64,000 bases of DNA, from assembly GCF_009765375.1 (NCBI RefSeq), contig NZ_VTOK01000001.1:496001-560000 (forward strand). Direction: 5' to 3'. The translations under genes were made by a program, and so were the position numbers. Positions 16,938-25,550 of this stretch are shown here, in pieces. The notes beneath the pieces are model-generated. The model made no database searches. It was not told the origin of the DNA and saw only the letters and a list, made by a program, of their open reading frames with translations. The DNA comes from Alteribacillus sp. YIM 98480 (GTDB lineage: Bacteria > Bacillota > Bacilli > Bacillales > Marinococcaceae). Each line of letters begins with the position of its first letter. Position 1 is the stretch's first letter.

Positions 16938-18830
16938 GTGAGTTTATTGAGGGCAGAACAAATATATAAAACGTACGGAGATAAAGAATTATTTAATCAT
17001 ATATCTTTTGTGATTGAAGAGCATGACAGGATTGGATTAATTGGTGTAAATGGGACAGGAAAATCGACGCTATTAAAAATATTAGCTGATGAAGACAGTG
17101 CAGAAAAAGGAAAATTGTTTCACGCCAATGATATGCATATCGAATACCTTCCACAAGCACCAGAGCTAGATGAAGATCTTACTGTCTTAGATCAAATTTA
17201 TTATGGCGATTCAGCTATTATGAGAACAATGCGCAGCTATGAAAAAACACTCAGAGAACTCGAACAAAACCCTGAGAATAAGAAACTTCAGGAAAAATTG
17301 CTCGAAGCTCAGCAGCAAATGGATGAAAATGAAGCGTGGGCTGCCAATACATCTGCAAAACAAGTACTTACACGTCTTGGAATTACCGGTTTCTCAAAAA
17401 AAGTAAAGGAGCTTTCAGGAGGGCAAAAAAAGCGTACTGCTATAGCGAAAGCCCTTATTCAGCCAGCTGATTTGCTCATTCTTGATGAACCTACAAACCA
17501 CCTTGATAATGAATCGATTGAATGGCTCGAAAGTTACTTATCCTCCTATCATGGAGCGCTAATCGTCGTCACTCATGATAGGTATTTTTTAAACAGAGTG
17601 ACCAATCGTATTTATGAATTAGATCAAGGTCATTTATACACATATGAAGGGAATTATGAACTGTTTTTAGAGAAGAAAGCGGAGCGGGAAACGTTAGAAG
17701 AACAAAATGAAACAAAAAGAAAAAATATTTTACGCAGAGAACTTGAGTGGCTTAGAAGAGGGCCAAAAGCAAGAGGAACAAAGCAAAAAGCTCGGGTGCA
17801 CCGTGTAGAGTATTTAAAAGAACAAAAAGGTCCTGCTAAAAAACACGATGTTGATTTTGCTATCGGTTCTGCACGGTTGGGGAAAAAGGTATTAGAAGCA
17901 GAGAATCTGTCTAAATCTTACGATGGCAAAAACCTTTTTTCTTCTTTTTCCTATTTGGTTACTCCAGGGGAAAGACTAGGTATTATAGGTCCTAACGGAA
18001 GCGGCAAAACCACTTTATTAAATATATTGGCTGGTAAAACGGAAGCTGATGAGGGGCATATTGAAGTTGGCTCTACTGTGCGTATTGGTTATTATTCTCA
18101 AGAACATGAGGATTTAAATGAAAATAAACGAGTTATAGAATATATTAGAGATATAGCAGAAGTGGTTCAAACAGTAAGTGGTCAAGAAATAACGGCAGAA
18201 CAGATGTTAGAGCGTTTTTTGTTTGCTCGTCCTATGCAATGGAATTACATTCACCGTTTATCAGGGGGAGAGCGACGCAGGTTGTATTTACTTGGTGTGC
18301 TTATGAAAGAACCTAACGTGTTATTTTTAGATGAGCCAACAAATGACCTTGATACTCAAACGTTAAGTGTTTTAGAAAATTATTTAGAACATTTTCCTGG
18401 TGTTGTGATTACGGTTTCCCACGACCGTTACTTTTTGGATCGTGTCGTTGAATCCCTGCTGGTATTTACTTCAAACGATAAAGTGGAGCGTTTTCAAGGG
18501 AATTATTCTCAGTATTTAGAAACAATAAAACAAAACCAACCCCCAAAGGTAAAAACAGAAAAAGAAACAACAAAACAGAAACCGCAACGTACGCGCAAGA
18601 AGCTCTCCTACAAAGAACAACAGGAATGGAATGGTTTAGAAGACCGAATTGCTAAATTAGAAGAGAAGAAAGCCGAAACAGAAACTCAAATCGCCCAAGC
18701 TGGAAGTGATTTTGAGAAAGTTCAGGAGTTAATGGAAGAACAAAAAATAATAGAAGAGCAGTTAGACGAAGCGATGGAGAGATGGACAGAATTATCTTTA
18801 TTAATTGAAGAAATACATGCTGAGAATTAG
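16938..18830 (+). CDS. yfmR: ABC-F family ATPase, YfmR/Uup type
   Basis: 630 residues (B. subtilis YfmR is 629). Two soluble ATPase cassettes: Walker A GVNGTGKST (~37) and GPNGSGKTT (~351), signatures LSGGQKKR (~160) and LSGGERRR, and Walker B LILDEPTNHLD and LFLDEPTNDLD. The interdomain linker (RRELEWLRRGPKARGTKQKARVHR) is the P-site tRNA interaction motif of the Uup group. A C-terminal coiled coil follows (~560-625). There are no membrane segments. It acts on stalled ribosomes or recombination intermediates. Start: GTG after AAAGGGGG. Confidence 0.93.
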   Translation: MSLLRAEQIYKTYGDKELFNHISFVIEEHDRIGLIGVNGTGKSTLLKILADEDSAEKGKLFHANDMHIEYLPQAPELDEDLTVLDQIYYGDSAIMRTMRSYEKTLRELEQNPENKKLQEKLLEAQQQMDENEAWAANTSAKQVLTRLGITGFSKKVKELSGGQKKRTAIAKALIQPADLLILDEPTNHLDNESIEWLESYLSSYHGALIVVTHDRYFLNRVTNRIYELDQGHLYTYEGNYELFLEKKAERETLEEQNETKRKNILRRELEWLRRGPKARGTKQKARVHRVEYLKEQKGPAKKHDVDFAIGSARLGKKVLEAENLSKSYDGKNLFSSFSYLVTPGERLGIIGPNGSGKTTLLNILAGKTEADEGHIEVGSTVRIGYYSQEHEDLNENKRVIEYIRDIAEVVQTVSGQEITAEQMLERFLFARPMQWNYIHRLSGGERRRLYLLGVLMKEPNVLFLDEPTNDLDTQTLSVLENYLEHFPGVVITVSHDRYFLDRVVESLLVFTSNDKVERFQGNYSQYLETIKQNQPPKVKTEKETTKQKPQRTRKKLSYKEQQEWNGLEDRIAKLEEKKAETETQIAQAGSDFEKVQELMEEQKIIEEQLDEAMERWTELSLLIEEIHAEN

Positions 18831-19015
18831 ATTGCATGAAAAGCTATGCGAAATACGGAAATGATAACAACTATTAATAAATCCACCGACTTGCTTTATT
18901 TGCGATATTTTAGAAAACAATGGCAACAAGAGGACTAGAAGAAATGTGATCAATGAGTATAACAATAAAGACGATATGGGTAAAATAAGCGAACTAAAAA
19001 ATGAGGGAGATTAAT

Positions 19016-19801
19016 ATGGACGTTAGTTTGCTTCTAGAATATGGATGGGTTTTATTCGTTCTTATTTTACTCGAAGGTATTCTTGCAGCCGATAACGCTT
19101 TAGTTTTGGCAATTATGGTGAAAAATCTGCCCGAAAAGCAGCGAAAAAAAGCGTTATTTTACGGGCTGGCTGGTGCTTTTGTGTTTCGCTTTGCATCATT
19201 GTTTGCTATTTCTTTTTTGATTGATGTTTGGCAGGTGCAGGCTATAGGTGCCCTTTATTTACTCTTTATGTCTGGAAATCATATCGTTCGTAAAGTTTGG
19301 CTCAAGAAAGAAGACACACCTGATGAAAAAGCGAAGAAAAAGAAAGTAACTACGGGAAGCTTTTGGGGAACGGTTTTAAAAGTTGAAGTGGCTGATATAG
19401 CTTTTGCCGTAGATTCAATTTTAGCAGCCGTTGCTCTTGCGGTAACGCTGCCTAACACCCCTCTTCCGACAATAGGGGGACTTGATGGTGGTAAATTTAT
19501 TGTTATATTGTCAGGAGGACTTATTGGAGTAATCATCATGCGTTTTGCAGCTACTTTTTTCGTGAAATTGCTGAAAAAACGCCCTGGTCTTGAAATTGCA
19601 GCCTTTATTATCGTCGGATGGGTTGGGATAAAGCTTTCAATTTATACATTGTCACATCCTGCTTTAGGTATACTGCCAGAAGAATTTGCGGAATCAACCC
19701 CCTGGAAAATAACCTTTTATGTCGTTTTAGTTCTTATAGCCTTAGGAGGCTGGTTTTTATCTAAGGAAAAAACCATAGAAGAACATGAAAATCCTATATA
19801 A
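19016..19801 (+). CDS. TerC family membrane protein, YceF/YkoY (MeeF/MeeY) type
   Basis: 261 residues and 7-8 helices. The TerC signature acidic residues sit in membrane segments: LLEGILAADNALVLAIMV near the N-terminus and VEVADIAFAVDSILAAVAL in the second half. The Bacillus relatives YceF and YkoY export Mn2+, often to metallate secreted proteins. The ATG at 19016 is preferred over 19001 because GAGGGAG lies directly before it and would overlap the upstream ATG. No yybP-ykoY Mn riboswitch was recognised in the 170-base leader, unlike many ykoY homologues. A terminator follows. Confidence 0.9.
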   Translation: MDVSLLLEYGWVLFVLILLEGILAADNALVLAIMVKNLPEKQRKKALFYGLAGAFVFRFASLFAISFLIDVWQVQAIGALYLLFMSGNHIVRKVWLKKEDTPDEKAKKKKVTTGSFWGTVLKVEVADIAFAVDSILAAVALAVTLPNTPLPTIGGLDGGKFIVILSGGLIGVIIMRFAATFFVKLLKKRPGLEIAAFIIVGWVGIKLSIYTLSHPALGILPEEFAESTPWKITFYVVLVLIALGGWFLSKEKTIEEHENPI

Positions 19802-19809
19802 AAATAGGT

Positions 19810-19853
19810 GCCGAAACAAGTAATCACAAACGTGCTTATTGTTTCGGCTTCTT
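19810..19853 (+). terminator. Terminator of the TerC gene
   Basis: GCCGAAACAA pairs with TTGTTTCGGC around a 19-base loop, followed by TTCTTT. Confidence 0.75.
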
Positions 19854-19938
19854 TAATACAAGTATGCTGTAAACAATAGTCTAGTCTGCCAGCAAAAACA
19901 GAAAGCGGATGTTAATATGTGCAGGGGGCTCACTTTGT

Positions 19939-20589
19939 CTAATTAGAAATTTTTGTAACGCCGCAAGCTATTCTATCTCCAGAATCCCCAGTTTTTAATG
20001 TCTCCTCATCAGGACCGCTTTTGTTGCTTAATTCTGAGGTGTAGCGATCAGGAATGTTTGCAAAATTATTTGCGTCGGAATGTACAATAACAGCTCGGCT
20101 TTCATTAGCTAACTGTTGAGGACTGAAACGATCCAATGCAGTCAACAAATAGGCAGAACCGTCTTCTAAACCATATAAACTCGGCATGTCGCCAGCGTGA
20201 CTTCCATGGACGGAGTTATCGGGATTATAGTGCTCTCCAGCCGTAGTGAAAGGTCCGTCAGCTGCTTGAGGGTCACATAACCCCGTTTCATGGATGTGAA
20301 AACCATGAAATCCATGCGGAATTCCATTTTCAAAAAAAGCTTCGACTAACACAGCTTTATCTTTTTCATAAAAACGAACGCTGCCGATTGATTCTCCCTT
20401 TGTATTTTGCATGTTTGCTTCTGCTATACTGTTCTCTGATGAATGAACCACATCGGCAAGTACTTCTTCAGCATCTTCAGCAGGTATAGATTGATTATTT
20501 ACCGAATCATCTTCTCTAGGAGATGACTGGTTGTTACACCCGCTTATAAATAATGCGGCCACCCCAATCAACATAAAGATTTTTTTCAT
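19939..20589 (-). CDS. sodC: Cu/Zn superoxide dismutase-like lipoprotein
   Basis: 216 residues from the ATG at 20589, chosen because GGAGG lies seven bases upstream and a lipoprotein signal follows (LFISGC, Cys near 17). The upstream frame extension is not needed. The SodC fold is visible with Cu ligands in FHIHE, GEHYNP and AVIVHSD, Zn ligands in HGSHAGD, and a disulfide pair (GLCDP, IACGV). The fourth Cu His, missing in B. subtilis YojM, appears present here, so real dismutase activity is plausible (inference). It is anchored outside the membrane. No partner genes adjoin it; it is divergent from the small gene at 20736. Confidence 0.9.
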   Translation of the reverse strand: MKKIFMLIGVAALFISGCNNQSSPREDDSVNNQSIPAEDAEEVLADVVHSSENSIAEANMQNTKGESIGSVRFYEKDKAVLVEAFFENGIPHGFHGFHIHETGLCDPQAADGPFTTAGEHYNPDNSVHGSHAGDMPSLYGLEDGSAYLLTALDRFSPQQLANESRAVIVHSDANNFANIPDRYTSELSNKSGPDEETLKTGDSGDRIACGVTKISN

Positions 20590-20735
20590 ACAACTACCTC
20601 CTTCCTTCCTACTTTCTCCAAACCAAAAAATTTTCATAATAAAAAATTGGTGTTTTTTACAAAAAAAGCTGAAGAAAAGAAGAGCATCCGTTATAATCAA
20701 AAGTAAGAACCTTAAAAAATGCAAGGTGATATAAT

Positions 20736-20936
20736 TTGGCAAATATATTGAAAGTCCTAACGGGAATCTGGTTTATTATATTGATGGTACAAGTCCTATC
20801 TGCATACGGAAGGTACATAGCTGAAGTGCCTGACTATTTATTAATCATTTTCCTCCTTTTATTTTCTGGAGTTATCATTCGTGAGTTTAAAAAAGGAATA
20901 GTACGGGAACTGGAACAAAATTCATCAGGTCAATAG
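20736..20936 (+). CDS. Small two-helix membrane protein, unknown function
   Basis: 66 residues starting at TTG after AAGGTGATATAA. Two hydrophobic helices (about 8-24 and 33-48) and a charged C-terminus (REFKKGIVRELEQNSSGQ). A TATAAT lies about 45 bases before the start, and a strong terminator follows directly, supporting a real monocistronic gene. I recognise no family. Confidence 0.65.
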   Translation: MANILKVLTGIWFIILMVQVLSAYGRYIAEVPDYLLIIFLLLFSGVIIREFKKGIVRELEQNSSGQ

Positions 20937-20939
20937 CTA

Positions 20940-20974
20940 AGCAGAGCTTCTGGAAGAAAGAAGCTCTGCTTTTA
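20940..20974 (+). terminator. Terminator of the small membrane-protein gene
   Basis: 11-bp perfect stem AGCAGAGCTTC/GAAGCTCTGCT with a 9-base loop, then TTTA. Confidence 0.85.
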
Positions 20975-21142
20975 TTAATGCTCTGTTTCAATTGTTATTA
21001 ACCCTACTGATTCTAGTGCTTGCTGTAAATTACTTTTAATTGTAAGTGAGGTTAGGTCGATTCCTAGATTTACAATAGAAATAGCTGTTGCCGGTCTTAA
21101 ACCAGTCAAAATGATTTTTACACCTATCATTTCTAAAGTCTA
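20975..21142 (-). pseudogene. C-terminal remnant of an RsbR-family STAS-domain protein
   Basis: The minus-strand frame ending at 20975 reads MIGVKIILTGLRPATAISI followed by VNLGIDLTSLTIKSNLQQAL, the last ~50 residues of the STAS domain of RsbR/RsbS stressosome proteins. An in-frame stop (21140-21142) and loss of homology precede it, so about 80% of a normal RsbR paralogue is missing. There is no Shine-Dalgarno. It is not expected to function. Confidence 0.75.
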
Positions 21143-21261
21143 TTGATGAACTATTATACTTAATAGAAGAATGGGGTAGACATCATTTCTCTAGAATGCA
21201 AAATAGAAGAGAGACATACGAAGAGAAACAGAATGAAAATGCGCAGCTTTTGCATGCAAAA

Positions 21262-21307
21262 AAGGGTCTCTTTTGAGGAATGAATACCTTTCCTTAAGAG
21301 GACCCTT
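21262..21307 (-). terminator. Terminator overlapping the stop of the gene at 21294
   Basis: AAGGGTC/GACCCTT outer stem with a CTT/AAGAG extension, followed on the minus strand by TTTTTTGC. A 14-bp palindrome TTTTGCATGCAAAA abuts it. Confidence 0.7.
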
Positions 21308-21773
21308 CTTCTTTGAAAAAATCATATATTCGTTTTAATTTTATTTCTAATTCATTGGAAGATTCGCTAGAGAACGCTTTACCAATCATATCACCAGTTT
21401 GTCTCCGTTCTTTATCATCCATTTGTTTAATAGAATAAGGCTGATCTGAAAAGATATAACTTTCCCATTGTTTTATTTCGTTGTGTATAATTTTTGCTTT
21501 CTCCGATGCATCAGATGTCTGTTCCGACAGAGTAAGCATGTTATCAAGCAATTGTTGGGCTTTCATTAAATGGAAGTCAGCTGGAAAATCTTCTGTCTTT
21601 TCAAAGGTGCTGAATTTTATGGCAGCAGCCAGATCATATCCCATTTGAATTAGGGCGCTATCAATTTTTTCAGTCCCAACACTTTGGCTGGATTGATAGT
21701 AAATATTAACTCCAAAAACTATATTGGCAATAAAAGACAGAAAAAGTAAAATATGTATGACACGGTGTCTCAT
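21294..21773 (-). CDS. Signal-anchored extracytoplasmic protein, unknown function
   Basis: 159 residues from the ATG at 21773 (AAGGAGG five bases before). One hydrophobic N-terminal helix (HILLFLSFIANIVFGVNIYY), then a soluble, mostly helical, polar domain of ~130 residues with heptad-like stretches. It could be membrane-tethered or secreted. I do not recognise the family. The frame continues upstream to 21848 but without ribosome-binding support. Confidence 0.7.
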   Translation of the reverse strand: MRHRVIHILLFLSFIANIVFGVNIYYQSSQSVGTEKIDSALIQMGYDLAAAIKFSTFEKTEDFPADFHLMKAQQLLDNMLTLSEQTSDASEKAKIIHNEIKQWESYIFSDQPYSIKQMDDKERRQTGDMIGKAFSSESSNELEIKLKRIYDFFKEEGSS

Positions 21774-21920
21774 GACTGCCTCCTTTTGTTGGGTAATACA
21801 AAATAATAAGCCTGAAGGTGTTTTTTTCCTTTTTATGGTACTGACCAACGTCCCTCTTAAAGCTGGACCAACGGAAAAATGAAAATGATTTGAGGTGCCA
21901 AAACTCTTATTATGACTGGA

Positions 21921-21949
21921 AGGACTTGGCGGACAGTCAAGTTTTTCTA
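21921..21949 (+). repeat. Dispersed two-hairpin element, partial copy B
   Basis: AGGACTTGGCGGACAGTCA and the T-rich tail correspond to the 3' half of the element. The stem ACTTG/CAAGT remains, and an alternative GACTG/CAGTC pairing replaces CCGCC/GGCGG. It ends 61 bases before the gene at 22011. Confidence 0.55.
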
Positions 21950-22010
21950 TTAGTAAGACGTATGAACAGATAGAAAAGTTTCATAATAATTTGAAGAGGA
22001 GGCCGAAAAA

Positions 22011-22571
22011 ATGGCAGCAGATAATAGGAAAGAAGTATCCTTAACTCATGGAGTTGTTACAAAAATCAAACCAGCTGGACTAGGCACAAGAGTTTGCATC
22101 GATTGTGCAGATCTTTTAACTCCTACAGAAGGAGTATTGGTTGGAAACACTGGTTATGGTTATATGCTTGTGTTATCTGAAAATCGTTCTACCGATACAT
22201 ATCCGCCAAGACCATTTCGGATTAATGCCGGAGGACTTCACCAATATTTGTTTCAAGATAATCTAACTGTTTATTTGTCTGAGCTAAGAGGCGGGGACTC
22301 TTTATATATATATAATGGTTCAGAACAAAAGGAAGTACCAGTAGGCAGAGTCAAAATGGAAAAAAGAGAATTAGTTCGGGTGGAATTAGAGACAGAAGGT
22401 GCGCATATTTCTGCTACTTTGCAATACGCTGATAGTGTATCTCTCTTAAATAAAAATCATGAAGTTGTTTCTGTCAAAGACCTAAAGGAAGGTGACGAGA
22501 TATTTTGCTGTATCGATGAACCAGGGAGGCACTTAGGGAAAAAAATCAATGAAGAAATAAATGAATACTAA
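22011..22571 (+). CDS. Orphan protein resembling the C-terminal half of 3-dehydroquinate synthase II
   Basis: 186 residues. The sequence follows the C-terminal domain of archaeal-type DHQ synthase II (MJ1249/AroB' family) in order: GVLVGNTGYGYMLVLSEN, RPFRINAGGLHQYL, YLSELRGGD, VGRVKMEKRELVRVE, TLQYADSVSLL, VKDLKEGDEIF and EPGRHLG. Full-length enzymes are ~330-380 residues; the N-terminal half is absent here, with no trace upstream. GAGGAGG precedes the ATG, the frame is intact and a terminator follows, so this is an intact gene, not a fragment by accident. Whether it retains any dehydroquinate chemistry is unknown. No shikimate genes adjoin. Confidence 0.75.
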   Translation: MAADNRKEVSLTHGVVTKIKPAGLGTRVCIDCADLLTPTEGVLVGNTGYGYMLVLSENRSTDTYPPRPFRINAGGLHQYLFQDNLTVYLSELRGGDSLYIYNGSEQKEVPVGRVKMEKRELVRVELETEGAHISATLQYADSVSLLNKNHEVVSVKDLKEGDEIFCCIDEPGRHLGKKINEEINEY

Positions 22572-22601
22572 TGCCAACTAACAGAGACAGGTTTATGTTA
22601 A

Positions 22602-22638
22602 CTGGCAGACAGAAAAGGGATTCTGTTTGCCAGGTTTT
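22602..22638 (+). terminator. Terminator of the DHQS-II-like gene
   Basis: CTGGCAGACAGAA pairs with TTCTGTTTGCCAG (one wobble), loop of six, then GTTTTAT. Confidence 0.75.
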
Positions 22639-22746
22639 ATATGTTAATATTGAAAAGCGATTATAGATGCTCGTTGATTGCTTAGATAATATTATTTATG
22701 GAAGCGTGGTGTTCTGGGGAGGGACATCTCTATTGCTGTTAAATAA

Positions 22747-23118
22747 TCATGTTCCGCCTTGATTATAAATATCGGTTTCTTTCAAGGATGTTGTAAAAAC
22801 TTTTCTTTTTTCTGAATCTTTTGGGATGAAAGGTTTCACTTGTCCAGTCATAACTCCCGCGGCAGCTTTACTAAAAACTTGAATTTTATTCGTGCTTTGA
22901 TGACCTAATCCTTTAAAAGCCTTGCGTTCTAGGTCAGTATAAAAAGAAAAGGGGTATGGGCCGTACGCTTTTTCAAAAGATAATAAAAGATCTGTTTTTG
23001 CAGGAAAGACAGTAATAAGTTTGTATAGCTTTTCTATTTGAATCGTTTTTGCATACTCACGCAACTGCGCAAGGAATTGATGGCAAAAAGGTCAGCCAGT
23101 GTGTCTGAGAAAAATAAA
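22747..23118 (-). pseudogene. Decayed peroxiredoxin-like (AhpC/TSA, PRX-like2) gene with TGA inside its CxxC motif
   Basis: From 23118 the minus strand reads FIFLRHTG, then TGA (23092-23094), then PFCHQFLAQLREYAKTI and a further ~95 residues ending QGGT-TGA. Relatives read FLRHTGCPFC here, so the TGA replaces the first Cys of the redox CxxC. A TAA (23119-23121) precedes, and no N-terminal domain is recognisable upstream. Family-like sequence (LFNSNRDV) appears to continue past the final TGA. Two or three nonsense changes and a missing N-terminus favour a pseudogene; recoding of TGA as selenocysteine is a less likely reading. A 105-codon frame from 23064 remains open. Confidence 0.65.
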
Positions 23119-23420
23119 TTAGCGATCTGTTTTTCTTATTATATAATTGACTTCCACTACGATAATGCTTTGTCTGAAAAGTTAATTAGTATAAAATGAC
23201 CAAGAATAGAGTCTAATTTATTGCAAAGTAACGGTGAAATATTGTATTGTTTTGTTTCGGGAATACGGAGACATTATCTTTATTCCTTTAATAAAAAAAA
23301 TACATATCGGCCGCGGAAGCTTATATGTGGAGTGGAGAGAAGCAGCAGTACCATAACAGTTTTTACGGGAAAGAAAAAAGAAGCTTCCGTTAAAAAAAGA
23401 AAAAAAGAAAGGAACCTGAT

Positions 23421-25304
23421 ATGTTTCATTCAATATTATCTCATCTCATGCTTATTGGCGTTATAGGTATCGGTTCACAATGGTTTGCTTGGCGCTTTCG
23501 TATGCCGGCTATTGTCGTAATGTCTGTTGCTGGTTTGTTAATTGGTCCTGTATTTGGAATTATGAATCCAAAAGAAGATTTTGGATCACTATTTAATCCC
23601 ATTATTTCGATGGCTGTAGCCATTATATTATTTGAAGGCAGCTTAAATCTCGATTTTCGAGAAATTAGAGGGTTGGGGAAGTCAGTATTTCGAATTATTA
23701 CATTAGGTGCGTTTCTTGCATGGATTCTAGGTTCATTAACAGCTTTTTTTATAGCTGGTTTATCTTGGGCTGTTTCCTTTGTTATTGGAGGGCTATTTAT
23801 TGTAACTGGTCCAACGGTGATCCTTCCGCTATTACGGCAGGCTAAGCTAAAGCCTAGGCCTGCGGCGATACTAAAATGGGAAGGAATTGTCGTAGACCCG
23901 TTTGGAGCTTTACTCGCCGTATTTGCTTTTGAAATTATTCAATTTTTAACAAATGAATCGGTTACTGTAGAAGCTTTAATATTATTCTTTTTAGCCTCTC
24001 TTTTTGCTATAGCAGTAGGCTGGGGATGCGGTAAAGGAATCGGTACTATGTTTGAGCGCGGCTATGTACCTGAGTTTTTAAAATCTCCTATCGTATTTGC
24101 TGTGGTCATTGCTTGTTTTACTCTCGCGGATGAAGTGATGCACGAAACCGGACTGCTTGCTGTCACAGCCATGGGGATGACACTTGCCAATATGCATATT
24201 GCTTCGTTAAGTGATATGCGCCATTTTAAAGAAAATATATCAGTGCTGCTTATTTCAGGCATTTTTATAATGTTAACTGCTTCTTTAGAGAGAGAAACTC
24301 TTATGCAAATATTTGACCCTAATATTATTGCATATGTGATTCTCATGTTAATTGTCGTAAGGCCGCTTTCTATTTGGCTATCTACCATGAATACAGAACT
24401 GTCCTTCAAGGAGAAGGCGCTGGTAGGGTGGATTGCTCCACGTGGCATTGTAGCTTTAACCGTAGCTGGTTATTTTGCCAATGTTCTTGCAGAAGCAGGG
24501 TATCCAGGGGCATCTATTGTAACGCCGCTGACGTTTGCGCTTGTGTTTGCTACCGTTTGTGCTCACGGTTTTACACTCGGACCGATGGCAAATAAACTGG
24601 GATTATCACTTGAAGGCAAACCTGGTGTGCTTATAGTGGGTGGCAGTGCGTTTAGCACAGCTTTAGCTAGAGTGCTCAAAGAATCAGGTATACCTGTTTT
24701 GATTGCGGATACTTCCTTTGAATATCTTTTTAATTCAAGAAAAGCCGGGGTGCCGTATTATCGTGGAGAAATTCTTTCAGAACAGACAGAGTATTATTTG
24801 GATATGACCCCGTATGAAAAACTTATCGCTGCTACGGATAGGGACTCATATAATTCTCTTGTATGTACGACATTTGTACCCGAAATCGGCCGTAACGATT
24901 TATATCAGTTAAGCTGGCATGATGACGACCGCGAACATCCGAATGATCTGGTACAACGAATAGGAGGAAGAGTTTTATTTAGAAAAGGAGCTACGTATGA
25001 AGAGCTTAATCAAAAGGTGAAAAATGGATATATATTCCGTAAAACCAAATTAACGAAACAATATAGTTTTGGGAAATATAAGGACGAAAGAGAGCCAGAT
25101 ACCCTTCTTCTCTTTATCCTCAAGCATACAGGAAAAGTTGAGTTTTTTACTACGGAAGTCAATAACTTTAAACCCGAGCCTGGTGATACCATCATCAGCT
25201 TGAGTCCACCGGTCAAAGAACAGCAAAAAATAGATGCAAAATTAGATTCTCAACGTCAGAATGGAAATAATAATAATGGAGCAAAAAACGGACAGTCTTC
25301 TTAA
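23421..25304 (+). CDS. CPA1 cation/proton antiporter with C-terminal TrkA-like domain
   Basis: 627 residues. The first ~400 form a 12-13 helix CPA1 antiporter (ILFEGSLNLDF, GPTVILPLLRQAKLKP, EGIVVDPFGALLAVFAFE with the ion-site Asp, and GWIAPRGIVALTVAGYFA). From ~405 a Rossmann-type RCK/TrkA-N segment begins (GVLIVGGSAFSTALARVL) and continues to ~610, followed by an Asn-rich tail. The tail probably gates transport by nucleotide or K+/Na+ binding, as in NhaP2/KefB-like systems (inference). ATG at 23421 follows AAAGAAAGG. The ~300 bases upstream hold AT-rich sequence and the start of the decayed gene, with no clear promoter. Confidence 0.88.
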   Translation: MFHSILSHLMLIGVIGIGSQWFAWRFRMPAIVVMSVAGLLIGPVFGIMNPKEDFGSLFNPIISMAVAIILFEGSLNLDFREIRGLGKSVFRIITLGAFLAWILGSLTAFFIAGLSWAVSFVIGGLFIVTGPTVILPLLRQAKLKPRPAAILKWEGIVVDPFGALLAVFAFEIIQFLTNESVTVEALILFFLASLFAIAVGWGCGKGIGTMFERGYVPEFLKSPIVFAVVIACFTLADEVMHETGLLAVTAMGMTLANMHIASLSDMRHFKENISVLLISGIFIMLTASLERETLMQIFDPNIIAYVILMLIVVRPLSIWLSTMNTELSFKEKALVGWIAPRGIVALTVAGYFANVLAEAGYPGASIVTPLTFALVFATVCAHGFTLGPMANKLGLSLEGKPGVLIVGGSAFSTALARVLKESGIPVLIADTSFEYLFNSRKAGVPYYRGEILSEQTEYYLDMTPYEKLIAATDRDSYNSLVCTTFVPEIGRNDLYQLSWHDDDREHPNDLVQRIGGRVLFRKGATYEELNQKVKNGYIFRKTKLTKQYSFGKYKDEREPDTLLLFILKHTGKVEFFTTEVNNFKPEPGDTIISLSPPVKEQQKIDAKLDSQRQNGNNNNGAKNGQSS

Positions 25305-25317
25305 AACTGTCCGTTTT
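25285..25317 (+). terminator. Terminator overlapping the antiporter stop codon
   Basis: Perfect 11-bp stem AAAACGGACAG/CTGTCCGTTTT around an 11-base loop. The gene's last codons form the left arm. Confidence 0.85.
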
Positions 25318-25550
25318 CTCTCTTTTTCGCTTTATTCCGGAGGTAAATGTGCATCAGAAGGAGCCAATGCTTTCGTTGCGTAATGATGGATTCAGCAGTT
25401 AAACTGAAATATAATCACTGGTGTTTAATTTCTCGAATTGAATGTCTCTAGAATAAATGAATAAGAAGTAGGTGGATGCCCTGAAACGTAGGTGTTTCAT
25501 TCTTATGATTTAGAGGTACAACGAAAATAAACTCAAAGGATGACGTGTAA

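Noticed and set aside
18831-19015. Possible yybP-ykoY manganese riboswitch before the TerC gene
   Set aside because: The conserved riboswitch core could not be found in the leader.
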